This document shows positions 8,243 through 15,505 of a stretch of DNA of 22,920 nt, piece after piece; positions within the stretch are counted from its first letter, which is position 1; each line of letters begins with the position of its first letter. The DNA lies in NCBI GenBank assembly GCA_937965795.1, contig CALCMD010000060.1, positions 1 to 22,920 on the forward strand, read 5' to 3'. A program made the position numbers and the translations under genes. Under the pieces are notes generated by a model. The model ran no database searches and had not been told where the DNA came from. It saw only the letters and a program-made list of their open reading frames with translations. This DNA comes from an uncultured Lachnospiraceae bacterium. Lineage in GTDB: Bacteria > Bacillota > Clostridia > Lachnospirales > Lachnospiraceae.

Positions 8243-8271
8243 AATATAGCAATGCTGCGAGACAATTTCAT
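8243..8271 (-). promoter_or_regulatory. candidate promoter of the RhaM-like/demethylase operon
   Basis: On the minus strand ATGAAA (plus 8266-8271, 4 of 6) and TATATT (8243-8248, 5 of 6) are 17 nt apart. The site lies between the terminator of the PucR gene and the start of the RhaM-like gene, about 60 nt upstream of the ATG. Confidence 0.5.
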
Positions 8272-8284
8272 CGGGCAAACATCA

Positions 8285-8328
8285 GAAAAAACACACCCGG
8301 TTTTGGAAATTTTTCCAACACCGGGTGG
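8285..8328 (-). terminator. Rho-independent terminator after the PucR gene
   Basis: CACCCGGT (8294-8301) pairs with ACCGGGTG (8320-8327), and inner arms TTGGAAA (8303-8309) pair with TTTCCAA (8312-8318). On the minus strand the stem is followed by TGTTTTTTCT. It separates the regulator genes from the RhaM-like/demethylase genes. Confidence 0.85.
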
Positions 8329-8377
8329 TACAGGCAGGATTCTGTTTTTGAACGGGGATAAACATTCCATGTTTCTG

Positions 8378-9589
8378 TTAATGATTGAGGAGCTGCAGGA
8401 TTTTTAAGGACAACTGCAGGGAAAAGCAGGTTTCTTCGTCTGATAAAGACAGAGAAAATTTCTCCTCCAGCTTGGAGATCCGATAATACATGGAATTCTT
8501 ATGGACACAGGCCAGCTTTGCGGTTTTATTAATATTTTTCCCGCATTTTAAGTATAATTCCAGATCGTTCAGATATTCTGTATGGTGCTGGCGGTCATAA
8601 GCCTGCATTTCCAGGATGGCAGGATTGCAGAGATAGCGCAGATCCATCTCCTTTTCTGCAAGCAGGAGAATCTGGTAGACAGAGAGGCGGCGGTACAGGC
8701 AGAGCCGATCCTCCAGATTCAGAATTTCTGCAATCCTGACTGCATTTTGCGCCTGTTCATAATAAATTTTTAAATCCAACAGGTCAGGAATGGGATTGCT
8801 GATCCCAATTTTATAGTCAATATTTGCTCCATAGCTGGCAAGGCTTTTTTCAAGGAGATGATTTTTCAGTATCGTTTCAGGAACCAGGAGCACGATATGG
8901 TCTTTATATACAATACTCAGGGAGTGATGCAGGTTCTGCATCAGATATTCCCGGATATAAAAAGTTACAGCCTGCACCATAGGGCTTTTAAAGCTTATTA
9001 TGGCAAGAAGCATATGGGTAAAGGCGGGCAGCTCCAGACATTTGAGACGCATTTCCAGCTCGCTTTTATCCGTGAGGACTCCTTCCAGCAGATCTGCCAG
9101 CAGAGTATAATAGGGAATCTGAAAGGGCGTGGATAAGCCTCTGTACAGCATCTCATAGGAAACGACCTTGCAAAAAAGGATTAGAAGATCTTCATCCTGT
9201 TCTTCAAAAGGCCTGCGGCATCCATATACACAAATGTGTCCGAGGGGATGTGCACCGTCCCGTACTCTGGCCGCTAAAAAGGGAAAATCAGCAAAAGAAT
9301 ATTTCCCGATGCGAGGCTTGTCGGAAGAATATATTTTGGAGAAGTCACCGGTACGCATAATCTGTGAAATCTGTTCCGGGATACTGTAGCTGCGGCTTTT
9401 CATATGTTCCCAGAAATCATCATAAACGGAATCGTGGTCACTATAACATATGATTTTATATCCCAGATCGCAGACGAATACAGGGTTCCCAAAAAGTTCT
9501 GCGGCTGTATCGACAATGTATTGCATACCACATCGGTCAATTAATGCTTTCATTAGTTTTGCTTCTTTTTGTTCATAAATTTTATCCAT
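8378..9589 (-). CDS. PucR/CdaR-family transcriptional regulator
   Basis: The product is 403 residues. The N-terminal half (about 20-150) is a GAF-like sensor region (NPVFVCDLGYKIICYSD, then RVRDGAHPLGHICVYG). A middle region resembles the GGDEF-like linker of CdaR proteins. The last 80 residues are the PucR helix-turn-helix: DLELYLKCGKNINKTAKLA followed by HKNSMYYRISKLEE. Such regulators respond to small molecules (purines, sugar acids, amino acids) and activate nearby catabolic genes. CAGGAGGATT precedes the ATG. It starts 22 nt after the LysR stop, so the two regulators are probably co-transcribed, and it is followed by a strong terminator. Likely targets are the RhaM-like/demethylase operon and the MFS gene. 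Confidence 0.9.
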   Translation of the reverse strand: MDKIYEQKEAKLMKALIDRCGMQYIVDTAAELFGNPVFVCDLGYKIICYSDHDSVYDDFWEHMKSRSYSIPEQISQIMRTGDFSKIYSSDKPRIGKYSFADFPFLAARVRDGAHPLGHICVYGCRRPFEEQDEDLLILFCKVVSYEMLYRGLSTPFQIPYYTLLADLLEGVLTDKSELEMRLKCLELPAFTHMLLAIISFKSPMVQAVTFYIREYLMQNLHHSLSIVYKDHIVLLVPETILKNHLLEKSLASYGANIDYKIGISNPIPDLLDLKIYYEQAQNAVRIAEILNLEDRLCLYRRLSVYQILLLAEKEMDLRYLCNPAILEMQAYDRQHHTEYLNDLELYLKCGKNINKTAKLACVHKNSMYYRISKLEEKFSLSLSDEETCFSLQLSLKILQLLNH

Positions 9590-9611
9590 GATAATCCTCC
9601 TGATCCCTTTC

Positions 9612-10478
9612 TTACCTGGAAAACATTTTTAAAAACTTGTCTAATGCGGAATTCGTATGCCGCTTGTGGTAGAAAATACCGAATGAGAGTTCTATATCTT
9701 CTGCAAGAGGCACAACAACATATTCCGGAGATTTCAATGTTAATATTTGAGGAAGTACTGCAATTCCAAAACCTGACGAGGCCAGACAATGTGCAATTTC
9801 GAGACTATTGCAGTAAAAAATCTTATCCGCAGAGTGATGTTCTGCCAACTGTTTCTGAAAGACAGAAATAGAGAGCGGTGCGTTAAGCGGATTACAGGCA
9901 ATGATCGTCGTATTTTCCAGATCGCTCAAAGCAATGGAGTCTTTCCCGGCAAAAGGATGTGTGGCAGACATCAGACATATTAACTTGTCTTTTTGCAATT
10001 CTATAAAATGGATGCCGGATTTTTTTGGCATATTTTCCTTGTAATAGAAAAGGACATCTATTTTATCCTCAAGAAAAAGATTTAAAATAATTTTGTAGCC
10101 AAGGCATTCAATATCCGGGCGTATGTCTGGATATGCAGAATGAAATTTTGTCAGGATCGGCGCTAAGTAAAAAAGTGCAGCAGGATTACTCATTCCGATC
10201 CGGATGGACTGAGAATTGACATACTGTCTTTGCACACGGGAAACAGCAGCCTGTGATTTCATGACGATATCTTTGGCATCCTTATAAAAAGATATGCCGG
10301 AAGGCGTAAGCTCTACGTGCCGGGTAGAACGGACAAAAAGAGTTACGCCAAGTTCGTGTTCCAGTGCGTTGATCTGTTTTGTAACAGCCGGCTGAGAAAT
10401 ATACAGAGCTTCTGCGGCTCTTGCAAAACTTAAATTTTCGGCAACAAGAATGAAGCATTTTAAATTATCTATCGTCAT
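9612..10478 (-). CDS. LysR-family transcriptional regulator
   Basis: The product is 288 residues, usual for the family. Residues 1-60 are the winged helix-turn-helix (FARAAEALYISQPAVTKQIN, then LGVTLFVRSTRHVELTPSG). Residues 90-288 are the periplasmic-binding-protein-like effector domain. AAGGAGG precedes the ATG. It is divergent from the MFS gene, and the 102-nt space between them carries three ordered ATAAC/GTTAT half-sites, so it very probably controls itself and the transporter. It is followed at 22 nt by the PucR gene. The effector is unknown but is expected to be the transported or demethylated compound. Confidence 0.95.
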   Translation of the reverse strand: MTIDNLKCFILVAENLSFARAAEALYISQPAVTKQINALEHELGVTLFVRSTRHVELTPSGISFYKDAKDIVMKSQAAVSRVQRQYVNSQSIRIGMSNPAALFYLAPILTKFHSAYPDIRPDIECLGYKIILNLFLEDKIDVLFYYKENMPKKSGIHFIELQKDKLICLMSATHPFAGKDSIALSDLENTTIIACNPLNAPLSISVFQKQLAEHHSADKIFYCNSLEIAHCLASSGFGIAVLPQILTLKSPEYVVVPLAEDIELSFGIFYHKRHTNSALDKFLKMFSR

Positions 10479-10495
10479 TTAATTTCCTCCTTTTA

Positions 10496-10521
10496 ATAAC
10501 GGTTTGTTATGAATAATAACA
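10496..10521. promoter_or_regulatory. LysR-type operator with three alternating half-sites
   Basis: ATAAC (10496-10500), GTTAT (10506-10510) and ATAAC (10516-10520) follow each other with exactly 5 nt between them, a 10-bp helical spacing. The right-hand pair forms the dyad TGTTAT-N5-ATAACA, which contains the LysR-type T-N11-A core. Its centre is about 50 nt upstream of the predicted MFS transcription start. Confidence 0.65.
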
Positions 10522-10530
10522 TATTTTCAA

Positions 10531-10559
10531 TTAAAGGTACAGTAGAAAGCTGATATAAT
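10531..10559 (+). promoter_or_regulatory. promoter of the MFS transporter operon
   Basis: A perfect -10 TATAAT (10554-10559) is preceded by TG one base upstream (extended -10). The -35 at 17 nt is the poor match TTAAAG (10531-10536). A good -10 with a weak -35 just downstream of a LysR-type dyad is the usual layout of a LysR-activated promoter. Confidence 0.65.
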
Positions 10560-10580
10560 CATTAAATAAAAAAGGAGGAA

Positions 10581-11783
10581 GTGGATGTAAAAATTCAGGC
10601 ATCCCGAAAGCATATGGAAAAAATATGGAATAAAAAATTTGTATTGCTTTTTATTACGAACCTGTTGATGATGGCTACCTTTTATGCCTCTGTACCTATT
10701 TTGCCGATTTACTGTCAGGAGAATGGGATCACCGGCTCCAGAATTGGTATCGTCTTAACGGCAATGTCGGTAACCACGGTATTATTCAGGCCATTTGCGG
10801 GCTATATATTGGATAATTTTAATCGTTATCATGTTTATATGCTGTTTCTGGCTCTGTTTTGTCTGCCGTTTTTAGGGTTTGCTGCATTTCCTGTTTATGG
10901 AGTGCTGGTGCTGCTTCGTTTGTACATGGGCGTTGTTTATTCCGTCTGTGGTTCTGCGACGACAACATTGGCCGGAGATGTACTTCCGCCAAGCATGGCG
11001 GGAAAAGGGGTAAACCGGTTTGCGCTCACTATTTCGCTGGGTATGGCGGCTGGTCCGTTTATCGGTATCCAGGTCCAGAACCATTTAAGCAGTAAAGCAT
11101 CTTTTGTTGTTTTATTTGTTTTAACAGTAATTGCTCTGATCTGTGTATCGTTCTGCAGGATCGAATATCCGAAGGTAGAACGTAAGAAATTTGTTCTGGC
11201 AGATGCATTTTATAAACCGGCGTTACCGTTCATGTTCAATATGATGTTTATCATGATCCCATTTGGGGCAGTGATCGCATATTCATCCATTTTTGCACAG
11301 GAAAAGGGATTGTCTTCGGTGATCCCGTATTTCTATATCTTCCTGGTGGCAGGAATGCTAATTTCAAAATTTTCCACACAGAAGATGATTGATGCCGGTA
11401 AGCATAAAATTCTTGTCGTGTTAAGCTTAGTGATCTTGTTTTTCACAATGGCAAGTTATTTCTTTATGGATAGTGGAGTTCATTTGCTTTTAGCCGGATT
11501 TTTATTAGGTCTTGGTTATGGTATCCTTCAGCCTTTATTCCAGTCATTTGTAACCGGAACAACACCGGCGCCAAAACGAGGCACAGCAAATGCTACTTAT
11601 CTGCTTTCCTATGATATTGGTATCGGTATCGGTTCCTTTGTAATGGGAATATTTCAGGAAGGTGTCGGCTTATCAACTGGATTTGCGCTCACAGCAGCAG
11701 CATATATTGTCGGCGGCATTATCTATGCAGTATACGTTGACCGTTACTATGCAAAATTAATTCGGCAGAAAAAAATCGCCTGA
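10581..11783 (+). CDS. MFS transporter
   Basis: The product is 400 residues with twelve predicted membrane helices in two halves. The typical MFS start (FVLLFITNLLMMATFYASVP), the loop after helix 2 (FRPFAGYILDNFNRYHV, where the family has G-x-x-x-D-R) and the repeat of this pattern in the second half are visible. It probably imports or exports a small organic molecule by proton coupling. The start is uncertain: GTG at 10581 lies only 2 nt after AAGGAGG, and the ATG at the ideal distance (10585) is out of frame and followed at once by TAA. The in-frame ATG at 10614 gives the typical MFS N-terminus but has no clear ribosome binding site. It is divergent from the LysR gene and heads a run of five genes. 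Confidence 0.85.
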   Translation: MDVKIQASRKHMEKIWNKKFVLLFITNLLMMATFYASVPILPIYCQENGITGSRIGIVLTAMSVTTVLFRPFAGYILDNFNRYHVYMLFLALFCLPFLGFAAFPVYGVLVLLRLYMGVVYSVCGSATTTLAGDVLPPSMAGKGVNRFALTISLGMAAGPFIGIQVQNHLSSKASFVVLFVLTVIALICVSFCRIEYPKVERKKFVLADAFYKPALPFMFNMMFIMIPFGAVIAYSSIFAQEKGLSSVIPYFYIFLVAGMLISKFSTQKMIDAGKHKILVVLSLVILFFTMASYFFMDSGVHLLLAGFLLGLGYGILQPLFQSFVTGTTPAPKRGTANATYLLSYDIGIGIGSFVMGIFQEGVGLSTGFALTAAAYIVGGIIYAVYVDRYYAKLIRQKKIA

Positions 11784-11856
11784 AAATAAAAAATCATACT
11801 GGTAATCAGTGAGGGAAATGATAAAGGGAAGACTGCAATTTTGCAGATAGAAAGAG

Positions 11857-12186
11857 ATGATAAAACTGCCTTATTATAGAAAAATATTGTGTGCTTTAGA
11901 GAACTATTTTGCAGAAGAAGACTGGAAAAATAAGTTTCTGACCGGCGGATGCTATTGGCTGGCAAATATATTGCATCAGAGAATTAAGGACTCTGTAATA
12001 ATGATTAATCGAATGGAAGAACACTGTGCACTGTATTTCGAGAATGGTCTATATGACGTGCGCGGACGTATATCTGTCAGAAATTTTCATGCTGCATCTG
12101 AGCGTGAAATCAGTTTTATGAAGAAAAACTATATTCCAAAGTTTGATCAGGAGCAATTGGAAAAATTTATTAGAAGCGCGGTTTAA
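11857..12186 (+). CDS. small protein with Cys-His-Asp arrangement, unknown function
   Basis: The product is 109 residues, without signal peptide or membrane helix. A GGCYWLA motif (Cys32) at the start of a helix, His56 in MEEHCALYF and Asp67 in LYDVRG are ordered as in papain-like, NlpC/P60 and transglutaminase folds: Cys on a helix, His and Asp on the following strands. I recall small Clostridial proteins with the same pattern, but no tested function. The ribosome binding site is weak (GAAAGAG next to the ATG). It lies 73 nt after the MFS gene and 22 nt before the MarR gene. It could be a small thiol peptidase or amidase, or a binding protein with a degenerate active site. Confidence 0.7.
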   Translation: MIKLPYYRKILCALENYFAEEDWKNKFLTGGCYWLANILHQRIKDSVIMINRMEEHCALYFENGLYDVRGRISVRNFHAASEREISFMKKNYIPKFDQEQLEKFIRSAV

Positions 12187-12208
12187 ATACGGTACAGGAG
12201 GTGGAAAA

Positions 12209-12673
12209 ATGCCGCAAAAACAATATGCGAACTCAGTTTTGAGGCTGGCAAATCAGATCCGCAGGGAATTTAATCTGATCACAGATAAAAACGGAACGCA
12301 GACGCGCATTCTTTATTTCCTTTTTAGTAACGATTTAGGCAGGAAAATTTATCAAAAGGATATAGAAGAAGCGTTGAATGTAAAGAGCGCAAGCCTTTCC
12401 TTACAGCTAAAAAAGTTAGAAAAGAGGAATATGATCGCACGCAAAAAGGTTTCCGGCGACGATCGGTTAAAGGAGGTATGTCTGACCCCTGCGGGTAATG
12501 CATTAAAGGATAAAATCAATGAAGAGATTCAGCTGCTGGAGGACACATTGACTGCGGGGATCAGTGAAAGCGATCTGACCATATTTGGGAATGTCGTGTG
12601 GAAAATGCTGGAGAATATGTCATCAGATGGATGTTCCGGAAGATGGAATAAACAAGAGGAGGAAAAACAATGA
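12209..12673 (+). CDS. MarR-family transcriptional regulator
   Basis: The product is 154 residues from the ATG at 12209, which follows AGGAGGTG; an in-frame ATG at 12143 lies within the preceding gene and has no such site. The winged helix (about 46-98) has YQKDIEEALNVKSASLSLQL as the recognition part, a wing with SGDDRLKEVCLTPAG and dimerisation helices at both ends. Such proteins usually repress transporter or detoxification genes and are released by small phenolic or lipophilic ligands, or by thiol oxidation. Its position after the MFS transporter suggests control of this operon. Its stop overlaps the start of a 46-residue gene by 4 nt (ATGA). Confidence 0.9.
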   Translation: MPQKQYANSVLRLANQIRREFNLITDKNGTQTRILYFLFSNDLGRKIYQKDIEEALNVKSASLSLQLKKLEKRNMIARKKVSGDDRLKEVCLTPAGNALKDKINEEIQLLEDTLTAGISESDLTIFGNVVWKMLENMSSDGCSGRWNKQEEEKQ

Positions 12674-12810
12674 ACAATCAGGAAAAAATTGAGTTACTGG
12701 AGAAAAGGCTTCATGATCTTGAAGCAAACGGGAAAGAAAACTTCGGTGTGCAGAGAAGGATTCGCAGAGATATACGGAATCTGCAGAGAAAGACAGCGCA
12801 GGAAAAATAA
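12670..12810 (+). CDS. 46-residue coiled-coil microprotein
   Basis: ATG at 12670 overlaps the MarR stop (ATGA) and follows GAGGAGG (12655-12661) at 8 nt, so translation is very likely. The peptide is charged and helical (EKIELLEKRLHDLEANGKE, then RRIRRDIRNLQRK), with leucines and isoleucines in a heptad-like pattern and no Pro. It has no membrane segment. It may form a dimer or bind the MarR protein or the HEAT-repeat protein; that is inference from context only. The gene is short enough to be missed by many annotation tools. Confidence 0.75.
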   Translation: MNNQEKIELLEKRLHDLEANGKENFGVQRRIRRDIRNLQRKTAQEK

Positions 12811-12830
12811 AAATAGAAAGGACAATAACT

Positions 12831-13163
12831 ATGGGTAAATTGGAAAAAGTGCAGAAATATGTGAAAAAAGGAAATGCAGATAAACTTGCTGCATTAGCCA
12901 ACGATAAAGATAAAGAGATTCGTATGGCAGCGATCGAAGGGCTTGGAGAGATAAACAGTAATGAAAGGGCATTAAATACTTTGGTGGGTTTGCTGGAAGA
13001 TGACGATGCGGATATCCGCAGAGCGGTTGTTGCTGCATTGGGAAAATCAGAGGGAAGCTATGTGGAAACACAATTGCGGTATTGCCTTTCGCATGAGAAG
13101 GATGAAAGGGTGTTGGAGACTGCAAAGGAATCGCTGGCAAGAATGAAAGAGAAAAAGAGTTAA
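12831..13163 (+). CDS. small HEAT-repeat protein
   Basis: The product is 110 residues with about three HEAT-like helix pairs: 13-38 (ADKLAALANDKDKEIRMAAI), 42-70 (ALNTLVGLLEDDDADIRRAV) and 75-105. The conserved Asp-x-Arg/Val pattern at helix turns is clear. HEAT repeats form curved scaffolds for protein binding, and small ones often sit beside a regulated enzyme. There is no enzyme domain here, so it is a binding or scaffold protein. AAAGGAC precedes the ATG by a few bases. It is last in the MFS/MarR run and is followed by a strong terminator. Confidence 0.85.
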   Translation: MGKLEKVQKYVKKGNADKLAALANDKDKEIRMAAIEGLGEINSNERALNTLVGLLEDDDADIRRAVVAALGKSEGSYVETQLRYCLSHEKDERVLETAKESLARMKEKKS

Positions 13164-13186
13164 AGTGATATCGCCTGCCTGAATGG

Positions 13187-13224
13187 TGCGCTCGGTTTAG
13201 AATGACCGGGCGCATATTTTATTT
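13187..13224 (+). terminator. Rho-independent terminator of the MFS/MarR/HEAT operon
   Basis: TGCGCTCGGT (13187-13196) pairs with ACCGGGCGCA (13205-13214), with one T-G pair and an 8-nt loop, followed by TATTTTATTT. Confidence 0.85.
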
Positions 13225-13356
13225 CCGCGAGCAATGAGCCAGGCGAAAATCGTTACGCGGGCTGATGAAAGCAGGAAGGAACTGGCCGATCAGTGGTTAT
13301 AGAAGAAAAAAATAGTATAGTTTATCAGGAGTTTATAATTTTTCGTTTCATATGTG

Positions 13357-13363
13357 TTATACT
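13357..13363 (+). promoter_or_regulatory. candidate -10 element of the second kinase operon
   Basis: TTATACT lies 24 nt upstream of the kinase ATG. No good -35 is found at 16-18 nt, so the promoter may need an activator. Confidence 0.4.
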
Positions 13364-13386
13364 GATCCTTAAAAGGCGGTGACACT

Positions 13387-14814
13387 ATGACGGTTAAGAA
13401 GAGGCTGTTTTGGTCTAATATTTTAATGATTCTGGTTCCGGTAATTGCGACGGTACTCATCGGGGTCCTTTGTATGGGATTTATCTGGTTTGCCCTGATT
13501 CACGGCATGGGGATCGGGATTCACGATCCGGATGAATTTGAAGTAGCCTGTACAGCGATTTCCGAAGGGGTAAAAGAGAGCCTGGAGAATGGATCCGATT
13601 TCTCTTCTATTCAGGCGATTCTGGAAAAGAACCAGCTGACGCTCAGGGTTGATTCTGAGACGGAGTCTGTATATACTTATGGAGAGGAAGAGTCCGATGA
13701 CAGTGCATTATATGCAGCCGCAGATTTATTGGACAATCAGGCAACCATTGCGAAAAACGGACGTATGCTGTATGCGCGTCAGATTACAGCAGATGGAATT
13801 TCTTATACGATTTACCTGACGGGAGGGTACTATAACACGCGTTCATATGCCGATTTAAAAACGGCGGTCGTTCTGGCGGCAATTTTGATCCTGTTTACCA
13901 TTTTTGCCTCTATTTTATTTACCAATCGATTTTTGACGAAATTTGTATGGAAACGGATCGAAGAGCCGCTGGATATTCTGGTAAATGGTGTGCATGAACT
14001 GCGGGACGGAAATCTGGATTATCGTATCACATATGAGAGGCAGGATGAATTTTTACCGGTCTGCCAGGATTTCAATGAGATGGCAGGCAGGCTGAAAGAA
14101 ATGGTACAGCGGATCCAGCAGCAGGAACGCAGCAGAAAGGAATTGATTGCCGGCATTTCCCATGATATCCGTACTCCTTTGACTTCTATTCAGGCATATG
14201 TGGAAGGGCTTCTGGACGGCATTGCAAAGACGCCGGAAGCGGAGCGCAGGTATCTGGAAACAATTAAAACAAAGGCAAAGGATCTGGATCATATTGTTTC
14301 CCAACTGTTCCTGTTTTCCAAAATGGAGCTGGGAGAGTACCCGAAGGACTTGCGCGAGCTGCGTCTGAACGAGGTGATGGAAGATATTGTGCTTCCCAGA
14401 CAGGAAGAATACCGTCAGAAGGGGCTTTCCATTACGATGGATCTGGAAGAGGTTTCTCTGAAGGCAGACCCGGTCCAGTTTCAGCGGATCACGACGAATA
14501 TTTTGGAGAACAGTTTAAAATATAAAGTGAAGGAGCAGGGAAATCTCCAAATATCGCTGCACCGGAAGGAAAGTGGCTTTTATTTGTCGTTTGCTGATGA
14601 CGGACCGGGAGTTCCGGAAGAATCTCTTCCTCATTTGTTTGAAGTCTTTTACCGCAGCGATCCGTCCAGACAAAATCCGCATCAGGGCAGCGGTCTTGGC
14701 CTGGCGATCGTGGCGGCGGCGGCAGAACAGATGGGCGGAAGTATCCGGGCGCTTCCCTCCCGTATGGGTGGCCTGGAGATACAAATTGAATTTGAAGGTA
14801 AGGAGGAAGCCTGA
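13387..14814 (+). CDS. sensor histidine kinase with extracytoplasmic domain
   Basis: The product is 475 residues. A first membrane helix (about 11-39) and a second (about 159-178) bracket an external sensor domain of about 120 residues. A HAMP domain (about 190-245; PLDILVNGVHELRDGNLDYR) leads to HisKA with His259 in IAGISHDIRTPLTSI. The ATPase domain has Asn375 (NILENSLKY), DDGPGV (404-409) and GSGLGL (434-439). AAGGCGGTG precedes the ATG. The stop overlaps the regulator start by one base (TGATG). It is clearly paralogous to the kinase at 18900, with matching N-termini (VKKRLFWSNILMILVPV against IQKKIVLSNLIMVFVPI) and the same YVEGLLDGIA / YVSGLLDGIA segment. Confidence 0.95.
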   Translation: MTVKKRLFWSNILMILVPVIATVLIGVLCMGFIWFALIHGMGIGIHDPDEFEVACTAISEGVKESLENGSDFSSIQAILEKNQLTLRVDSETESVYTYGEEESDDSALYAAADLLDNQATIAKNGRMLYARQITADGISYTIYLTGGYYNTRSYADLKTAVVLAAILILFTIFASILFTNRFLTKFVWKRIEEPLDILVNGVHELRDGNLDYRITYERQDEFLPVCQDFNEMAGRLKEMVQRIQQQERSRKELIAGISHDIRTPLTSIQAYVEGLLDGIAKTPEAERRYLETIKTKAKDLDHIVSQLFLFSKMELGEYPKDLRELRLNEVMEDIVLPRQEEYRQKGLSITMDLEEVSLKADPVQFQRITTNILENSLKYKVKEQGNLQISLHRKESGFYLSFADDGPGVPEESLPHLFEVFYRSDPSRQNPHQGSGLGLAIVAAAAEQMGGSIRALPSRMGGLEIQIEFEGKEEA

Positions 14815-15500
14815 TGGATAAGATATTGATTATTGAAGATGATGAAGCGATTGCCGCCATTGAACGGGACTATCTTGAAATTGATGGTTTTCAGGTTGAA
14901 ATTGCAGCGGATGGCGTAACCGGTTTAAAGCGGGGACTCAGTGGGGAGTTTAATCTGATCCTTTTGGATCTGATGCTTCCGGGAATGGATGGGTTTGCCG
15001 TGTGCCGGAAGCTTCGCGAAAAGCTGAACATTCCAATTTTGATGGTGACGGCCAGACAGGAGGATATTGACAAGATCCGGGGGCTTGGCCTGGGAGCCGA
15101 CGATTATATAGAAAAGCCCTTCTCGCCGGGGGTTCTGGTGGCCAGAGTAAAAGCGAACCTGGCGCAGTACCGCAGGCTTTCAGAGCCGCAGAAGACACCC
15201 TCAGAGATTGCTCTGGGCGGAATCCGGCTGAATACCGGAACGCACCGGGTATTTGTGGACGGAAAAGAGGTAGAACTGAAAAACAAGGAATATGAACTGT
15301 TGCTTTTTCTGATGCTGAATGTGGACATGGTGTTTGACAGGGAAACTCTGTACGAAAAAGTATGGGGGCTGGAAGCCATGGGAGAAAACGCGACCGTTGC
15401 GGTGCATATCAACCGGCTCAGGGAGAAATTGGAGAAAGACCCGGCAAATCCCCGTTATATTGAAACCGTGTGGGGCGCAGGGTATCGGTTTAGGGGGTGA
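14814..15500 (+). CDS. OmpR/PhoB-family response regulator
   Basis: The product is 228 residues. The receiver has Asp9-Asp10, phospho-acceptor Asp52 in LLDLMLPGMDG, Thr79 and Lys101 (DDYIEKPFSP). The DNA-binding winged helix (about 130-227) ends in VWGAGYRFRG. The ATG overlaps the kinase stop by one base, and GGAGGAAGC lies just upstream. It is the cognate regulator of the kinase at 13387 and, with it, probably controls the EamA gene whose start lies inside its end. Confidence 0.95.
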   Translation: MDKILIIEDDEAIAAIERDYLEIDGFQVEIAADGVTGLKRGLSGEFNLILLDLMLPGMDGFAVCRKLREKLNIPILMVTARQEDIDKIRGLGLGADDYIEKPFSPGVLVARVKANLAQYRRLSEPQKTPSEIALGGIRLNTGTHRVFVDGKEVELKNKEYELLLFLMLNVDMVFDRETLYEKVWGLEAMGENATVAVHINRLREKLEKDPANPRYIETVWGAGYRFRG

Positions 15501-15505
15501 GACGT

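Noticed and set aside
13234..13302. 22-residue frame starting MSQAKIVTRADESRKEL
   Set aside because: Protein-like, possibly a gene remnant, but it has no ribosome binding site and is too short to assign.
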